Of a DNA stretch of 34,304 nucleotides, positions 17,820-27,321 are shown in pieces (the stretch's first letter is position 1; each line of letters opens with the position of its first letter). The notes beneath the pieces were generated by a model that was given only the letters and a program-made list of their open reading frames with translations, made no database searches and was not told where the DNA came from. The translations under genes and the position numbers were made by a program. The DNA is from Acidobacteriota bacterium (GTDB lineage: Bacteria; Acidobacteriota; UBA6911; JACOSC01): contig JACOSC010000176.1 in NCBI GenBank assembly GCA_016179055.1, positions 1-34,304 on the forward strand. The letters are read 5' to 3'.

Positions 17820-17848
17820 ATTTTATACGCTTTGAACCCGTCTGTAAA
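17820..17848 (-). promoter_or_regulatory. Promoter of the BrkB-queA unit
   Basis: TTTACA (17843-17848), a 17-base spacer and TAAAAT (17820-17825) on the minus strand each differ from consensus by one base. Only eight bases separate the -10 box from ATG 17811, so transcription would begin within a few bases of the start codon. Confidence 0.6.
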
Positions 17849-18016
17849 GGTCAGGGACACGTGCCGGCCATGGTCACCGCGGGCAAAGCCGTGCGCCGCG
17901 GCAGGCCTCCAAGGATAGAGGATGGAGTTTCTTGTGCATGCCAAACCGTAAAAAACGTCACTGCCGGCGTCGGAGACCCATAGAACCGTGTAGGCTTTCG
18001 CCGGCGCTGAACCGTT

Positions 18017-19216
18017 TTAGTCGTGAGTAAAGCCGGTTAGCCAGTTTTCCAGCATTCCCATGGAGTGATAGAACATCGAGCTGAAGATGTTTTGCTCTAC
18101 GATCATCCATGACTTGCGCCGCGCCGGCAGAGTCTTGCCCGGTTCGAAATCTCGTAGGAGCTCGGCCATACGGCGCCGGCTGAGAGTGCTCAGCCCATGT
18201 CGCTCAAACACCGACCTAATACTTGTGTAATCACGGTGCAGCTTATTCAGCGTTGAAAGGTAGCCGTGGTCGGCATAATCCAGTCGCAAATCCGATCGGA
18301 ATAAGTTATGGAACATCGAATCGGTGTCGGGCTCAAATCCAATGAGGGTTCCAGGATGGTGCGTCACGTGATCAATCTCGGACACGACTTTCCGAGTATG
18401 TGCGGGGATTCGATACAATTGCTCGAAAATGTCAAATACGTTGCGTACGTTTCTATTGACGGTTGTGGGTTTGAGCGGGTTGAAGTAGATGATCAGGCTC
18501 CCGCCTCTTTCATAAGCGTGGCGGATTCCTAAAGACATGGCAAAGGCGCCGTCGGCCAGTTTATGACGCTTGCCGTTGCTATTGGAAATCTCGATGGGCT
18601 TAAAAAGCGGCGCCACCGTGGCCGATGCGGCGAGGGCTTTCTTTATTTCCATTTTCCCATGGTGAGCCGGATCAAGAATCAGAGGTTCGCCGCTGCTGAG
18701 GTCCGTGGTTAATAAGTACAGGTCCTTGCCGCATTTCTTGCAAAAGTCACCATAAAGGCTGGGCACGGAAAAATCATCGATGATGCGTTGAATATAATCT
18801 TGTATGCCTTCGGTGGTGAACAGGCCGCTCAGCGGCATCTCCTGGATGGGCACCATCAAACGCTCATATAACTTTACATTATCTCGACCTACGAGGCGAC
18901 CCAGTATCTTTGCGACATGGACCGGGAAAACAAGAGCCGACTTGCAGAGCTCCTTCAAATTGAGATCATAAAAATCTGAGAGTTTGAAATAGTAGGGATG
19001 GTCCTGATGGAGCGCCGAATACAAGGATGAAGTATCGAACCGAGACATGATGGCAAAAGCAATCACGGCGCCGCAACTAGACCCCTGGAACTCATCGACA
19101 ACATCAAAAACATCAGCGCCGATGAAGTCCTCGAGGGCCAGAAGGCCGCCGATTTCAAAGGCCCCACCGGGCAGCCCGCCGGGACCCAGGATCAGCGTGA
19201 TCTTCCGTCTTCTCAT
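18017..19216 (-). CDS. Patatin-like phospholipase
   Basis: A 399-residue protein with the patatin catalytic set. The oxyanion loop is Gly-Pro-Gly-Gly-Leu-Pro-Gly-Gly-Ala-Phe (11-20), the nucleophile elbow Gly-Ser-Ser-Cys-Gly (45-49, Ser47), and the dyad Asp is in Ala-Asp-Gly-Ala (Asp222). These enzymes hydrolyse acyl esters of phospholipids. There is no signal peptide, so it should be cytoplasmic or peripheral to the inner membrane. The first half is the catalytic fold; the last 130 residues or so are family-variable, and residues 160-163 contain a Cys-Lys-Lys-Cys pair. ATG 19216 has AGGAG at good spacing. A MITE-like insertion lies just upstream of its promoter. Confidence 0.9.
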   Translation of the reverse strand: MRRRKITLILGPGGLPGGAFEIGGLLALEDFIGADVFDVVDEFQGSSCGAVIAFAIMSRFDTSSLYSALHQDHPYYFKLSDFYDLNLKELCKSALVFPVHVAKILGRLVGRDNVKLYERLMVPIQEMPLSGLFTTEGIQDYIQRIIDDFSVPSLYGDFCKKCGKDLYLLTTDLSSGEPLILDPAHHGKMEIKKALAASATVAPLFKPIEISNSNGKRHKLADGAFAMSLGIRHAYERGGSLIIYFNPLKPTTVNRNVRNVFDIFEQLYRIPAHTRKVVSEIDHVTHHPGTLIGFEPDTDSMFHNLFRSDLRLDYADHGYLSTLNKLHRDYTSIRSVFERHGLSTLSRRRMAELLRDFEPGKTLPARRKSWMIVEQNIFSSMFYHSMGMLENWLTGFTHD

Positions 19217-19329
19217 GAACTACTCCTAAAGAGATTTTCTCGTAGATGATTTCGTAGCCAGCCCGATGAATGGTGTACTGCTTTGGCCCCTGACCTATGT
19301 ACCCCTTTAGCCTTTAGCCATTTGATTCT

Positions 19330-19359
19330 AATATATCAGAAGTGGAGGCCGAAATACAA
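19330..19359 (-). promoter_or_regulatory. Candidate promoter of the patatin gene
   Basis: TTGTAT (19354-19359), an 18-base spacer and TATATT (19330-19335) on the minus strand would give a leader of about 105 bases. The leader includes a small TTTAGCC tandem near 19308-19320. The MITE-like element begins two bases upstream of the -35 box, counting its target duplication. Confidence 0.4.
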
Positions 19360-19368
19360 AGTAAAAAA

Positions 19369-19604
19369 GTAACTGCTCAGTTGTTTTGGTCCCGTAGGGA
19401 CCACTGACTTTAGGCAGGTCCTTTAGGGCCTGCGGGCAAGGACCGGCGGAACGCCCCGTCCCGACACGTCGGGACGGTTGAATCCTGACCGTGTGCGTTT
19501 CAACCGTCGCTACGCGACGGGCGGTGCGCTGGGGACCGGCTATATCGGCCTTGAAAGGCCGGCTAAATTCAAGCAGCCCCGACGTGTCGGGGCTGAGTAG
19601 TTAC
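19369..19604. mobile_element. 236-bp MITE-like element with terminal inverted repeats and 8-bp target duplication
   Basis: GTAACTGCTCAG (19369-19380) and CTGAGTAGTTAC (19593-19604) are inverted copies matching at 11 of 12 bases. GTAAAAAA abuts both outer ends exactly (19361-19368 and 19605-19612), as a target-site duplication. The interior has no gene but a chain of hairpins: 19388-19402 (GGTCCC stem), 19414-19433, 19456-19477 (CCGTCCCGA stem), 19504-19520 (CCGTCGC stem), 19546-19561 and 19574-19595 (CAGCCCCGAC stem). This is the structure of a non-autonomous element moved by a transposase elsewhere. It fills most of the 485-base gap 19217-19701; the remainder, 19613-19701, shows nothing. Confidence 0.75.
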
Positions 19605-19701
19605 GTAAAAAATAATGCAATCTCAGTTAGGCGCCCATCCTGCCACCCCGTCTCCATGGAAGAACGGCGTGTCGTGGCGCGTGATGCGGTTCTATCCCAA
19701 T

Positions 19702-21099
19702 CTACGGGCAAGAAAGGCTAACCGGCACTTCCGTCAACAACTCAGCTTGGATCCGCACACCTTCTATGATTTGGGTCTGGCAGCCGGGCGCTGACGCTTC
19801 AAGGGCATATTCCCCTTCTGCCACATAAAAGAGGGCAATACCATCTCCGTCGGTCGCCCTTTGGGCGCGTTGGCGTGCGCCGATCAGTACTCTGACCTGA
19901 GCATCCGGCCGGGGCTCGCCGGTCTGATTGCTGATCGAACTTACCAGGACCCCTTTGCGCCACACGAAACTATCCTGTATTTCGCCGGTTGAATCTACAG
20001 ATTCCAACGTCAAAATTAGGTTTTCGACCGTTACTTTGGAGGTGTGGTAAAACTTGCCTGAAAAAGCCGTCCAGTCGCTGCGGCCAACGTCATACAGAGA
20101 AGCTCCGCCGCCACCCGTAACCAGGTAAAGAACCCCCTTGCTGCTGGGGGCACTATCCAGGATCGGTGTGGTACGCTCGTACGTGTGATCGTGGCCACTG
20201 AACACATAATCCACATTATATTTTTCAGCCAGCGGTGCGACTACATTGCGTATGGAGATGGAACTCCCATGGCGACCACTGCTGAACGGGGGACGATGGA
20301 AATAAACGAATTTCCAAAGGGCATCCTGAGCGGCGACGAGATCGGCTTCGAACCAAGCTCGCTGATCGGCATTGCCTACGCCACCGGGCACTAATTCGGT
20401 ATCGAGCACGGTAAAATGGGCGCCTCCGTAGTTGAACGAATAATATCGGCCCTTGTGTTCGGGTACTACCGCATTATCCGGCAGATAGAAGTTCCGCAAA
20501 TACGGTCCACCGCGGCTGGTCAAATAATCATGGTTGCCCAAGCAAGGGAAGACGGGGACAGCCTTGATGGTATCCCGGTAAATATCAAAATAACGAGCAT
20601 TGTAAAAAAAATCCGCGCCGTTGGGATAGATGACGTCTCCCGTGTGCAAAATCAAGTTGGGTTGAATGGCGGCAATCTGTGCCGCAACGGCATGCTGGGC
20701 GGAAGTTCCTTCGCCGCTATCGCCAAAGATGGTCATCGTGAAATACGGGTTATCCGCGCCGTTAGCCGTCTTAAAGGATTCGATTTCGCTCAAGATTTGG
20801 CCATTGGTCTTGACGCGATAATAATACGTGGTGTCGGTGGCCAGCCCACTGAGCTGAACGGCGTGACGCGTGGTGGATGTAGGATCATTGGCCTCTTGAC
20901 CAAGCTCCGGGGTCAGTCCGAATTCTACGAGGCTGTCGCCATTTTGATCCGTAATCCATACGATGATTAATGAGTCTTCCGTCGTGTTTTGAAGGTAGGG
21001 ATAACGAACAATCCGCAAGGCAAAGACGCCGTTGCCGATAAGGAAAATAAACAAGAAAAATGTGGCGTAGCGCAAAAGAGATTTCCGCAGCAGGTTCAT
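19702..21099 (-). CDS. Secreted purple acid phosphatase-like metallophosphoesterase
   Basis: This 465-residue protein has a signal peptide (hydrophobic about 11-27). A fibronectin-like N-terminal domain follows (about 30-112), then a metallophosphatase domain with all five metal-binding blocks: Gly-Asp-Ser-Gly (126-129), Gly-Asp-Val-Ile-Tyr (154-158), Gly-Asn-His-Asp (188-191), His-Arg-Pro-Pro-Phe (268-272) and Gly-His-Asp-His (302-305). This order is that of purple acid phosphatases, which cleave phosphomonoesters. Residues of about 385-465 resemble a carboxypeptidase-regulatory-like beta-sandwich (Gly-Glu-Pro-Arg-Pro-Asp-Ala-Gln-Val-Arg-Val, later Ala-Pro-Gly-Cys-Gln). The protein would act in the periplasm or outside. 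ATG 21099 follows AGGAGG. It stands alone. Confidence 0.92.
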   Translation of the reverse strand: MNLLRKSLLRYATFFLFIFLIGNGVFALRIVRYPYLQNTTEDSLIIVWITDQNGDSLVEFGLTPELGQEANDPTSTTRHAVQLSGLATDTTYYYRVKTNGQILSEIESFKTANGADNPYFTMTIFGDSGEGTSAQHAVAAQIAAIQPNLILHTGDVIYPNGADFFYNARYFDIYRDTIKAVPVFPCLGNHDYLTSRGGPYLRNFYLPDNAVVPEHKGRYYSFNYGGAHFTVLDTELVPGGVGNADQRAWFEADLVAAQDALWKFVYFHRPPFSSGRHGSSISIRNVVAPLAEKYNVDYVFSGHDHTYERTTPILDSAPSSKGVLYLVTGGGGASLYDVGRSDWTAFSGKFYHTSKVTVENLILTLESVDSTGEIQDSFVWRKGVLVSSISNQTGEPRPDAQVRVLIGARQRAQRATDGDGIALFYVAEGEYALEASAPGCQTQIIEGVRIQAELLTEVPVSLSCP

Positions 21100-21180
21100 T
21101 GAGCATCCTCCTATAGATCATAAATTGTGCGCGGCAATTCCATTCAGGTCTCTTGTCCCCAGAACAAGGATGTTGACTCC

Positions 21181-21208
21181 AGTTTATCAAACTTTTCGCC
21201 AAAATCAA
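21181..21208 (-). promoter_or_regulatory. Candidate promoter of the acid phosphatase gene
   Basis: TTGATT (21203-21208), a 16-base spacer and TAAACT (21181-21186) lie on the minus strand about 80 bases before the ATG. Both boxes match at four of six positions, so this is tentative. Confidence 0.35.
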
Positions 21209-21265
21209 GAGAGTTCTTCCTGCCCCTGGGTGGGGCGCCACAACGAATGAAAACAGCAACGGCAC

Positions 21266-21303
21266 CCTGGGAGCGCCCCGACGGTAGTCGGGGCGCTCCC
21301 AGG
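21266..21303. repeat. Perfect 17-bp palindrome in the phosphatase-tgt divergent gap
   Basis: The 17-base arms (21266-21282 and 21287-21303, starting CCTGGGAGCGCC) pair perfectly around a GGTA loop. Its core CCCCGAC/GTCGGGG is shared with two hairpins in the MITE-like element. It lies between two divergent genes with no U-tract, so it is not a terminator for either. The remainder of 21100-21608 holds the two flanking promoters and no gene that I can support. Confidence 0.7.
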
Positions 21304-21490
21304 TAATTTCAAGATAGTACGTGGCAGAATTCTCGGCGAGTGTGTAATTGACAGAGTGCAGAGTTGCGTCACCGCTTCAGCGTGCCGGAGTCTCATGATG
21401 GGATCCTATGGACTGCCGGCCATCGGGTCGGCGCGATCGCGGCAGCTTCTCGTATTGTCCGGGATACGCTCTATGGCGCGCTGTGGCCTC

Positions 21491-21520
21491 TTGTGATGGC
21501 GTCGGTACGTCTGGTATAGT
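21491..21520 (+). promoter_or_regulatory. Promoter of the tgt-yajC-secDF block
   Basis: TTGTGA (21491-21496), an 18-base spacer and TATAGT (21515-21520) preceded by TGG form an extended -10 promoter. It leaves a leader of about 80 bases before tgt ATG 21609. Confidence 0.55.
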
Positions 21521-21548
21521 CCGTTTTTAATTGGACGCGGATGGGTAA

Positions 21549-22733
<1,185 letters not shown>

Positions 22734-22831
22734 GGGGTTCAGTTTTCACTCAGGGATTAGATCGAGCAGGCCTCTGGACTTTAATTAATGACTCATGAGA
22801 CTCAATAATACCAACACTAGGACCTAAACGA

Positions 22832-23137
22832 ATGTCACCTCCATTTTTCTTGGCAGAACAAGGTCCCGCCATGATGGGCGGCTTTCTGTTGCCGGTTATT
22901 ATCGTAGTCATCTTTTACTTCCTGGTTATTCTTCCGACGCGCAAACGGCAAAAAAAGATCGACGCGATGATCGGTAATCTCAAGGCGGGCGATAAGGTCA
23001 TTACCACTGGCGGCGTTTTCGGGACCATTGACCGAGTCAAGGAAACTACGCTCATGCTCAAGGTGGCGGAGCAAACTAAGATAGAGATTTCCAAGAATGC
23101 CGTTGCGGCCTTACAATCTCAAGAGGAATCCAAGTAA
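22832..23137 (+). CDS. yajC: Preprotein translocase accessory subunit YajC
   Basis: This 101-residue protein has one membrane helix (about 17-32) ending in Tyr-Phe-Leu-Val-Ile-Leu-Pro-x-Arg-Lys-Arg-Gln-Lys-Lys, the YajC signature. The cytoplasmic part reads Leu-Lys-Ala-Gly-Asp-Lys-Val-Ile-Thr-Thr-Gly-Gly-Val-Phe-Gly, also diagnostic. YajC associates with SecDF and the SecYEG channel. It lies 98 bases after tgt and 246 bases before secD. The gap to secD contains an open frame at about 23148-23345 that I do not consider a gene. Confidence 0.96.
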   Translation: MSPPFFLAEQGPAMMGGFLLPVIIVVIFYFLVILPTRKRQKKIDAMIGNLKAGDKVITTGGVFGTIDRVKETTLMLKVAEQTKIEISKNAVAALQSQEESK

Positions 23138-23383
23138 GCCTAGAGCCATGTCACTTATCGTCGAAGGCCGGCGGGCGCCTCACAGGTGGCCAGTGTTACT
23201 GACGAGTGACGATCTTATGCGGGCCTGGTGGAAACGGTTTTTGCAGGCATGCCAACACGAGAGTATTTCTGAATCCACTCGCATACTCGGTATTAATCTA
23301 AATACGCGCGGGCTTGCGGGAAAGGCCGAGACCGCTGAGCCGTAGTAACGCCTAATTAGAGGAAGAGACTTAGGACACGCTTT

Positions 23384-25069
23384 ATGAATAAGAGGCTACG
23401 TTATCGTATTATAATAAGTGCCATTCTTGTGGTTGTCTGTGCCTATTATGGCGTTTACCCAAATTTGCTTCCCGCGTTGTTGAAGAAGGCCACGCCGGAG
23501 GCGGGAAAAGATGCCACAGGAGTGTTTACCGCGCCGCCGATCAACTTGGGACTTGATCTGCAAGGGGGGACCCATCTGCGACTGGAAGTGGATACCGGGG
23601 ATGCCTTGGCCAAGGAATTGGACCATGCGGTACAGCGGACTGAGATCGATTTTCGTGAGAAGAACATCCCTTATGACTATGTTCGGCGCCCGAACAATAG
23701 CGACCGAAGCTTCCAGATCAGCAATGTTCCTTCGGACAAAGACATTGATGCCAGGGCTTACCTTGACCAGTCGTACAAATACAATTACAGCACCAGCACG
23801 TCTACTCAGGCCGGCCGCGTTACCTACACGCTGACTATGGAGCCGGCCTATGCGCGCCGAGAGATGGAAAATACGGTGCGGAGCGCACGGGACGTTATCG
23901 ATAGACGGGTGAACGAGCTAGGGGTCTCCGAGCCCATAATACAGATTTACGGTCGCAACACGGCAGATCAGGTAGCCAATCAGATTATAGTCGAGTTGGC
24001 CGGCGTGAATCCTGAGCGAGCCAAGAAAATTATCCAAGAGACCGCCCAACTGGAGTTTCGGCTGGTCCATCCTGATAAGCAACATCATTTCCCCTCCCGT
24101 GAAGAAGCCATTAAATCATTTCCGAATGGGATATTGCCTCCCGAATATGACGTGCTTCCGTACAGCGGCCGAGACTCGCACAGCGGCAACGGCACGCCCA
24201 GCGGCGGCTGGTACGTGGTAAGGCGAACGGCCGCCGTGACGGGCAAGCACCTGAAGACGGCTCGTCCGCAGCCCGATCCTAATCGCGGGTCCTATGAAGT
24301 AGTCTTTACGCTGACGCGCGAGGGGCGCGAGATGTTTACCGCCGTAACCGGACAGAATACCGGTAAGCAGTTGGCGATTATCCTGGATAGGAAAGTTCAT
24401 TCCGCCCCGGTGATTAAGGAACGGATCCCCTCTGATGAGGCCACGATCAGCGGGACCTTTACGCCGGAAGAAGCGACGGACCTGGCTCTGATTCTGCGGT
24501 CGGGCGCGTTACCGGCGAAGTTGCGAATCATCGAAGAGCGTACGGTGGGCGCCTCGCTCGGAGCCGATTCTATTCGCGCCGGTATTACGGGATCACTCAT
24601 TGGATTTGTGCTGGTTGTTCTAGTGATGTTGGTCTATTACCACTGGTCCGGTGTAAACGCCGTCGGCGCTCTTATTATAAACTTGATCATGCTCTTGGCC
24701 TTTATGGGTAAAGTGGGGGCAACCCTAACCCTGCCGGGAATCGCCGGCATTGCCCTTACGGTGGGCATGGCCGTGGATTCGAATATCTTAATTTTCGAAC
24801 GCATACGGGAAGAACTCCGTCTCGGGAAAACCATCAAGTTCGCCGTGGGCGCCGGATTTGATCGAGTATATTGGACTATTTTCGATACGCACACCACGGC
24901 GATCATTTCAGCTATTTTCTTGATCCAATTTGGCACGGGACCGATAAGAGGGTTTGGGGTGACCTTGATCGCCGGTCTGGTAGCCAATCTGATCACATCA
25001 ATTTTTATTTCGCGCGTGGTTTTTGAAACGGCCCTAGCGACGCGCCCTGTCTCGAAGCTTTCTATATAG
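23384..25069 (+). CDS. secD: Protein translocase subunit SecD
   Basis: This 561-residue membrane protein has an N-terminal helix (about 8-29), the Leu-Gly-Leu-Asp-Leu-Gln-Gly-Gly-Thr-His-Leu motif and a large periplasmic region. Five C-terminal helices follow, beginning near Gly-Ser-Leu-Ile-Gly-Phe-Val. The motif Ala-Val-Asp-Ser-Asn-Ile-Leu-Ile-Phe-Glu-Arg-Ile-Arg-Glu-Glu marks the proton-relay helix. With SecF it uses the proton-motive force to pull proteins out of the Sec channel. A Gly/Ser-rich loop (Asp-Ser-His-Ser-Gly-Asn-Gly-Thr) inserts in the periplasmic part. secF follows after 77 bases. Confidence 0.97.
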   Translation: MNKRLRYRIIISAILVVVCAYYGVYPNLLPALLKKATPEAGKDATGVFTAPPINLGLDLQGGTHLRLEVDTGDALAKELDHAVQRTEIDFREKNIPYDYVRRPNNSDRSFQISNVPSDKDIDARAYLDQSYKYNYSTSTSTQAGRVTYTLTMEPAYARREMENTVRSARDVIDRRVNELGVSEPIIQIYGRNTADQVANQIIVELAGVNPERAKKIIQETAQLEFRLVHPDKQHHFPSREEAIKSFPNGILPPEYDVLPYSGRDSHSGNGTPSGGWYVVRRTAAVTGKHLKTARPQPDPNRGSYEVVFTLTREGREMFTAVTGQNTGKQLAIILDRKVHSAPVIKERIPSDEATISGTFTPEEATDLALILRSGALPAKLRIIEERTVGASLGADSIRAGITGSLIGFVLVVLVMLVYYHWSGVNAVGALIINLIMLLAFMGKVGATLTLPGIAGIALTVGMAVDSNILIFERIREELRLGKTIKFAVGAGFDRVYWTIFDTHTTAIISAIFLIQFGTGPIRGFGVTLIAGLVANLITSIFISRVVFETALATRPVSKLSI

Positions 25070-25146
25070 TGGCGCGCCCGCCGGCCGGGAACAATTTGTT
25101 GGGTTCCGTGTCTAAGTCAATCTTACGCATGAGGAGCGGTTAATTC

Positions 25147-26340
25147 ATGGAGCTGTTCAAGAATGTTAACATCGATTGGATAGGCAAGAAGTGGTATCTG
25201 ATCGGTGTGTCGATGGTGCTTATTTTCGCAGGCTTAGCCTCCCTCTCGATTAAAAAAGGTCCCCGGTTGGGGATTGATTTCACGGGAGGCACCATGGTTT
25301 ACGTCAAGTTTCAAAAAGAACCCGATCTGAATAGGATTCGCGCGGCCTTGGGAAATGCCTCGATTCAACAGTTTGACACGGCGGATAAGCATGAAGTGCA
25401 GATCCGCCTCGAGCACGTGCCCAGCGCCCATGAGCAGGTTTCCGGCAGCGAGGAAGTGCTGAAGGAATTGCGCGGCGCGTTTGATGCCGACAAAGTCAAT
25501 TCTCCCTTAGCGGATTTGAATAACATGGCCGGCGCCGATCTGCCGGCCAAGCTGAGAACAGTGGATCCATTGGGTCTCAAGCCGGGTAAAAAATCGGAAG
25601 AAGACCAAGTTAAAACTTATAATGATATCGCCAATCGGATCCTGAAGGGCCGTGAAACTTTGGGCATTTTCCATGATTTTAACGAGGTCAGGCGCGCCGC
25701 GCCGGAGTTGACCGATGCGGCGATGGCCGCTTTGTCACAGGTCTTTTATTTGGGGAGTTTCCGTTCGATTGCGGTAGAAAGCGTCGGGCCGGTTGTGGGA
25801 AAAGATTTGCAACAGCGCGCGTTCAATGCCGTGACCTATTCCGTACTGGCCATGCTGGTGTACATTGGCTGGCGCTTTAAGCAAAAGAATTTCCTGGTGG
25901 ATGGTTTGATTTACGGAATGGGCGCGGTCATTGCCTTGGTGCATGATGTACTGATTACCGTAGGATTGTTTTCCATCACCGGCAAGGAAATCTCTCTGAC
26001 CGTTATCGCGGCGCTGCTCACTTTGATCGGCTACTCGGTCAATGATACGATCGTCGTGTTTGATCGGATCCGAGAAAACCTAAAAGTAATGCGCAAGGAA
26101 AGCCTTTCCAATATTATCAATAAGAGCATCAATCAGACGCTTTCGCGGACGCTCTTAACCTCGTTTACCGTATTTATATCGGTCGGCTGTTTGCTGATTT
26201 TCGGCGGCGAAGTCTTGAGCGGATTTTCTTTCGCGCTGACGGTTGGCATCATCATTGGCACCTACTCCTCGATTGCCATCGCCGCGCCGATTCTAGTATT
26301 TTGGGAGAATCTCTTGGAGAGACGAAGAGTTCGCGCGTAG
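25147..26340 (+). CDS. secF: Protein translocase subunit SecF, with enlarged periplasmic domain
   Basis: This 397-residue protein shows the SecF motif Leu-Gly-Ile-Asp-Phe-Thr-Gly-Gly-Thr, and Gly-Tyr-Ser-Val-Asn-Asp-Thr-Ile-Val-Val-Phe-Asp-Arg-Ile-Arg-Glu-Asn in the later helices. Partner SecD is encoded immediately upstream. SecF is usually about 300-320 residues. The extra length lies in the periplasmic region between the first helix and the Val-Gly-Pro-Val-Val-Gly block, roughly residues 100-190, which is hydrophilic and Lys/Glu/Asp-rich. ATG 25147 has GAGGAG upstream. The gene closes the tgt-yajC-secDF block; a poor hairpin (GCCCC/GGGGC, near 26366) follows it. Confidence 0.97.
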   Translation: MELFKNVNIDWIGKKWYLIGVSMVLIFAGLASLSIKKGPRLGIDFTGGTMVYVKFQKEPDLNRIRAALGNASIQQFDTADKHEVQIRLEHVPSAHEQVSGSEEVLKELRGAFDADKVNSPLADLNNMAGADLPAKLRTVDPLGLKPGKKSEEDQVKTYNDIANRILKGRETLGIFHDFNEVRRAAPELTDAAMAALSQVFYLGSFRSIAVESVGPVVGKDLQQRAFNAVTYSVLAMLVYIGWRFKQKNFLVDGLIYGMGAVIALVHDVLITVGLFSITGKEISLTVIAALLTLIGYSVNDTIVVFDRIRENLKVMRKESLSNIINKSINQTLSRTLLTSFTVFISVGCLLIFGGEVLSGFSFALTVGIIIGTYSSIAIAAPILVFWENLLERRRVRA

Positions 26341-26424
26341 CGAGCGGCCGTTGCCGGCGGCATACGCCCCTAGCGGGGGCTATCATGGAACGGCATGGCC
26401 TTTTCGCGTAAGGGGAGATTTCGC

Positions 26425-26453
26425 TTGACATTGAGGTTTCATCAAAGTAACAT
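26425..26453 (+). promoter_or_regulatory. Strong promoter of the TonB operon
   Basis: TTGACA (26425-26430), a 17-base spacer and TAACAT (26448-26453) are a near-consensus sigma-70-type promoter, the best in the window. The transcript would start near 26460 and include tonB through the TPR lipoprotein gene. Confidence 0.75.
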
Positions 26454-26500
26454 TTTCCGCAGTTAATGAATCGAGGCGTACTAGGGGAGGTAAATGGACT

Positions 26501-27283
26501 ATGTTTGAAACATCGTTGATCGAATCCGGAGGAAGTGCTGGAAAGCGTAGAACGGGTACTACCTTTCTCATATCCTTGACACTCCATTCGGTGGCGATTT
26601 TATTTCTAATTATTCTCCCTATGATCTTCTTTGAGGGTATTCCCCAAGAGGAGTTGCTGACGTTCTTAGCGGCCCCGCCGCCGCCGCCTCCGCCACCACC
26701 ACCACCACCACCGCCGCCACCACCTTCGGCCGCGCCGGTGAGACCGGTTGAAACGGCGCGCGTGATTGATCCGACAAAATTCGTAGCTCCGACGGCTGTA
26801 CCGAAAGATATCCCTCCGCCTTCCGACGAGCCGATTAATCTTGGGGGTATTTCCGGGATTGTCGGTGGCGTTGCCGGCGGCGTTGCCGGCGGCGTTGTTG
26901 GTGGAGTGGTAGGAGGCGTTACGGGTGGAGTGCTGGGGGGTGCCGTGCCGCCGCCGCCACCACCGCCGCCGCCGAAGCCGAAAGTGCGTCCCAAACCGAT
27001 ACGAGTCGGTGGCGATGTGATTCAGTCAAAATTGGTCAAGCGGGTGGAGCCATCCTATCCTGAGTTGGCCAAGCGGGCGCGCGTTTCCGGAATAGTAATC
27101 TTGAATGTTATCGTTAATGAGCAAGGCCGCGTAGAGGACGTCACCATTATACGTGGAAATCCTTTGCTGAACGATGCCGCCTTACAGGCCGTCAAGCAGT
27201 GGATTTACTCTCCGACTTTGCTGAACAATGAACCGGTGCCCGTAACCGCTACGGTAACGGTCAATTTCACGCTTAAGAATTAA
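26501..27283 (+). CDS. tonB: TonB-family energy transducer with polyproline and GGVx repeats
   Basis: This 260-residue protein has a cytoplasmic start, one membrane helix (22-44) and a proline-rich periplasmic spacer. A C-terminal TonB domain follows (about 180-260: Glu-Pro-Ser-Tyr-Pro-Glu-Leu-Ala-Lys-Arg-Ala-Arg, later Gln-Trp-Ile-Tyr-Ser-Pro). The spacer has a run of about 17 prolines from residue 59. A tract of Gly-Gly-Val-x repeats follows (about 117-150, period 12 bases in DNA), then a second proline run and Lys-Pro-Lys-Val-Arg-Pro-Lys-Pro. TonB transmits ExbBD energy to outer-membrane receptors. Ribosome site GGGGAGG lies upstream of ATG 26501. Confidence 0.93.
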   Translation: MFETSLIESGGSAGKRRTGTTFLISLTLHSVAILFLIILPMIFFEGIPQEELLTFLAAPPPPPPPPPPPPPPPPPSAAPVRPVETARVIDPTKFVAPTAVPKDIPPPSDEPINLGGISGIVGGVAGGVAGGVVGGVVGGVTGGVLGGAVPPPPPPPPPKPKVRPKPIRVGGDVIQSKLVKRVEPSYPELAKRARVSGIVILNVIVNEQGRVEDVTIIRGNPLLNDAALQAVKQWIYSPTLLNNEPVPVTATVTVNFTLKN

Positions 27284-27321
27284 TGAAATCCCAATAAAAT
27301 ATCTGTGGAGGTAAACACGCG

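Noticed and set aside
21266-21303. Palindrome as a transcription terminator
   Set aside because: It lies upstream of both flanking genes and is followed by no T-run on either strand.
23148-23345. Small gene between yajC and secD
   Set aside because: No ribosome site or recognisable motif; composition looks non-coding.
26383-26994. Minus-strand Gly-rich and Pro/Thr-rich protein
   Set aside because: It is the complement of the TonB proline and GGVx repeats and has no independent support.
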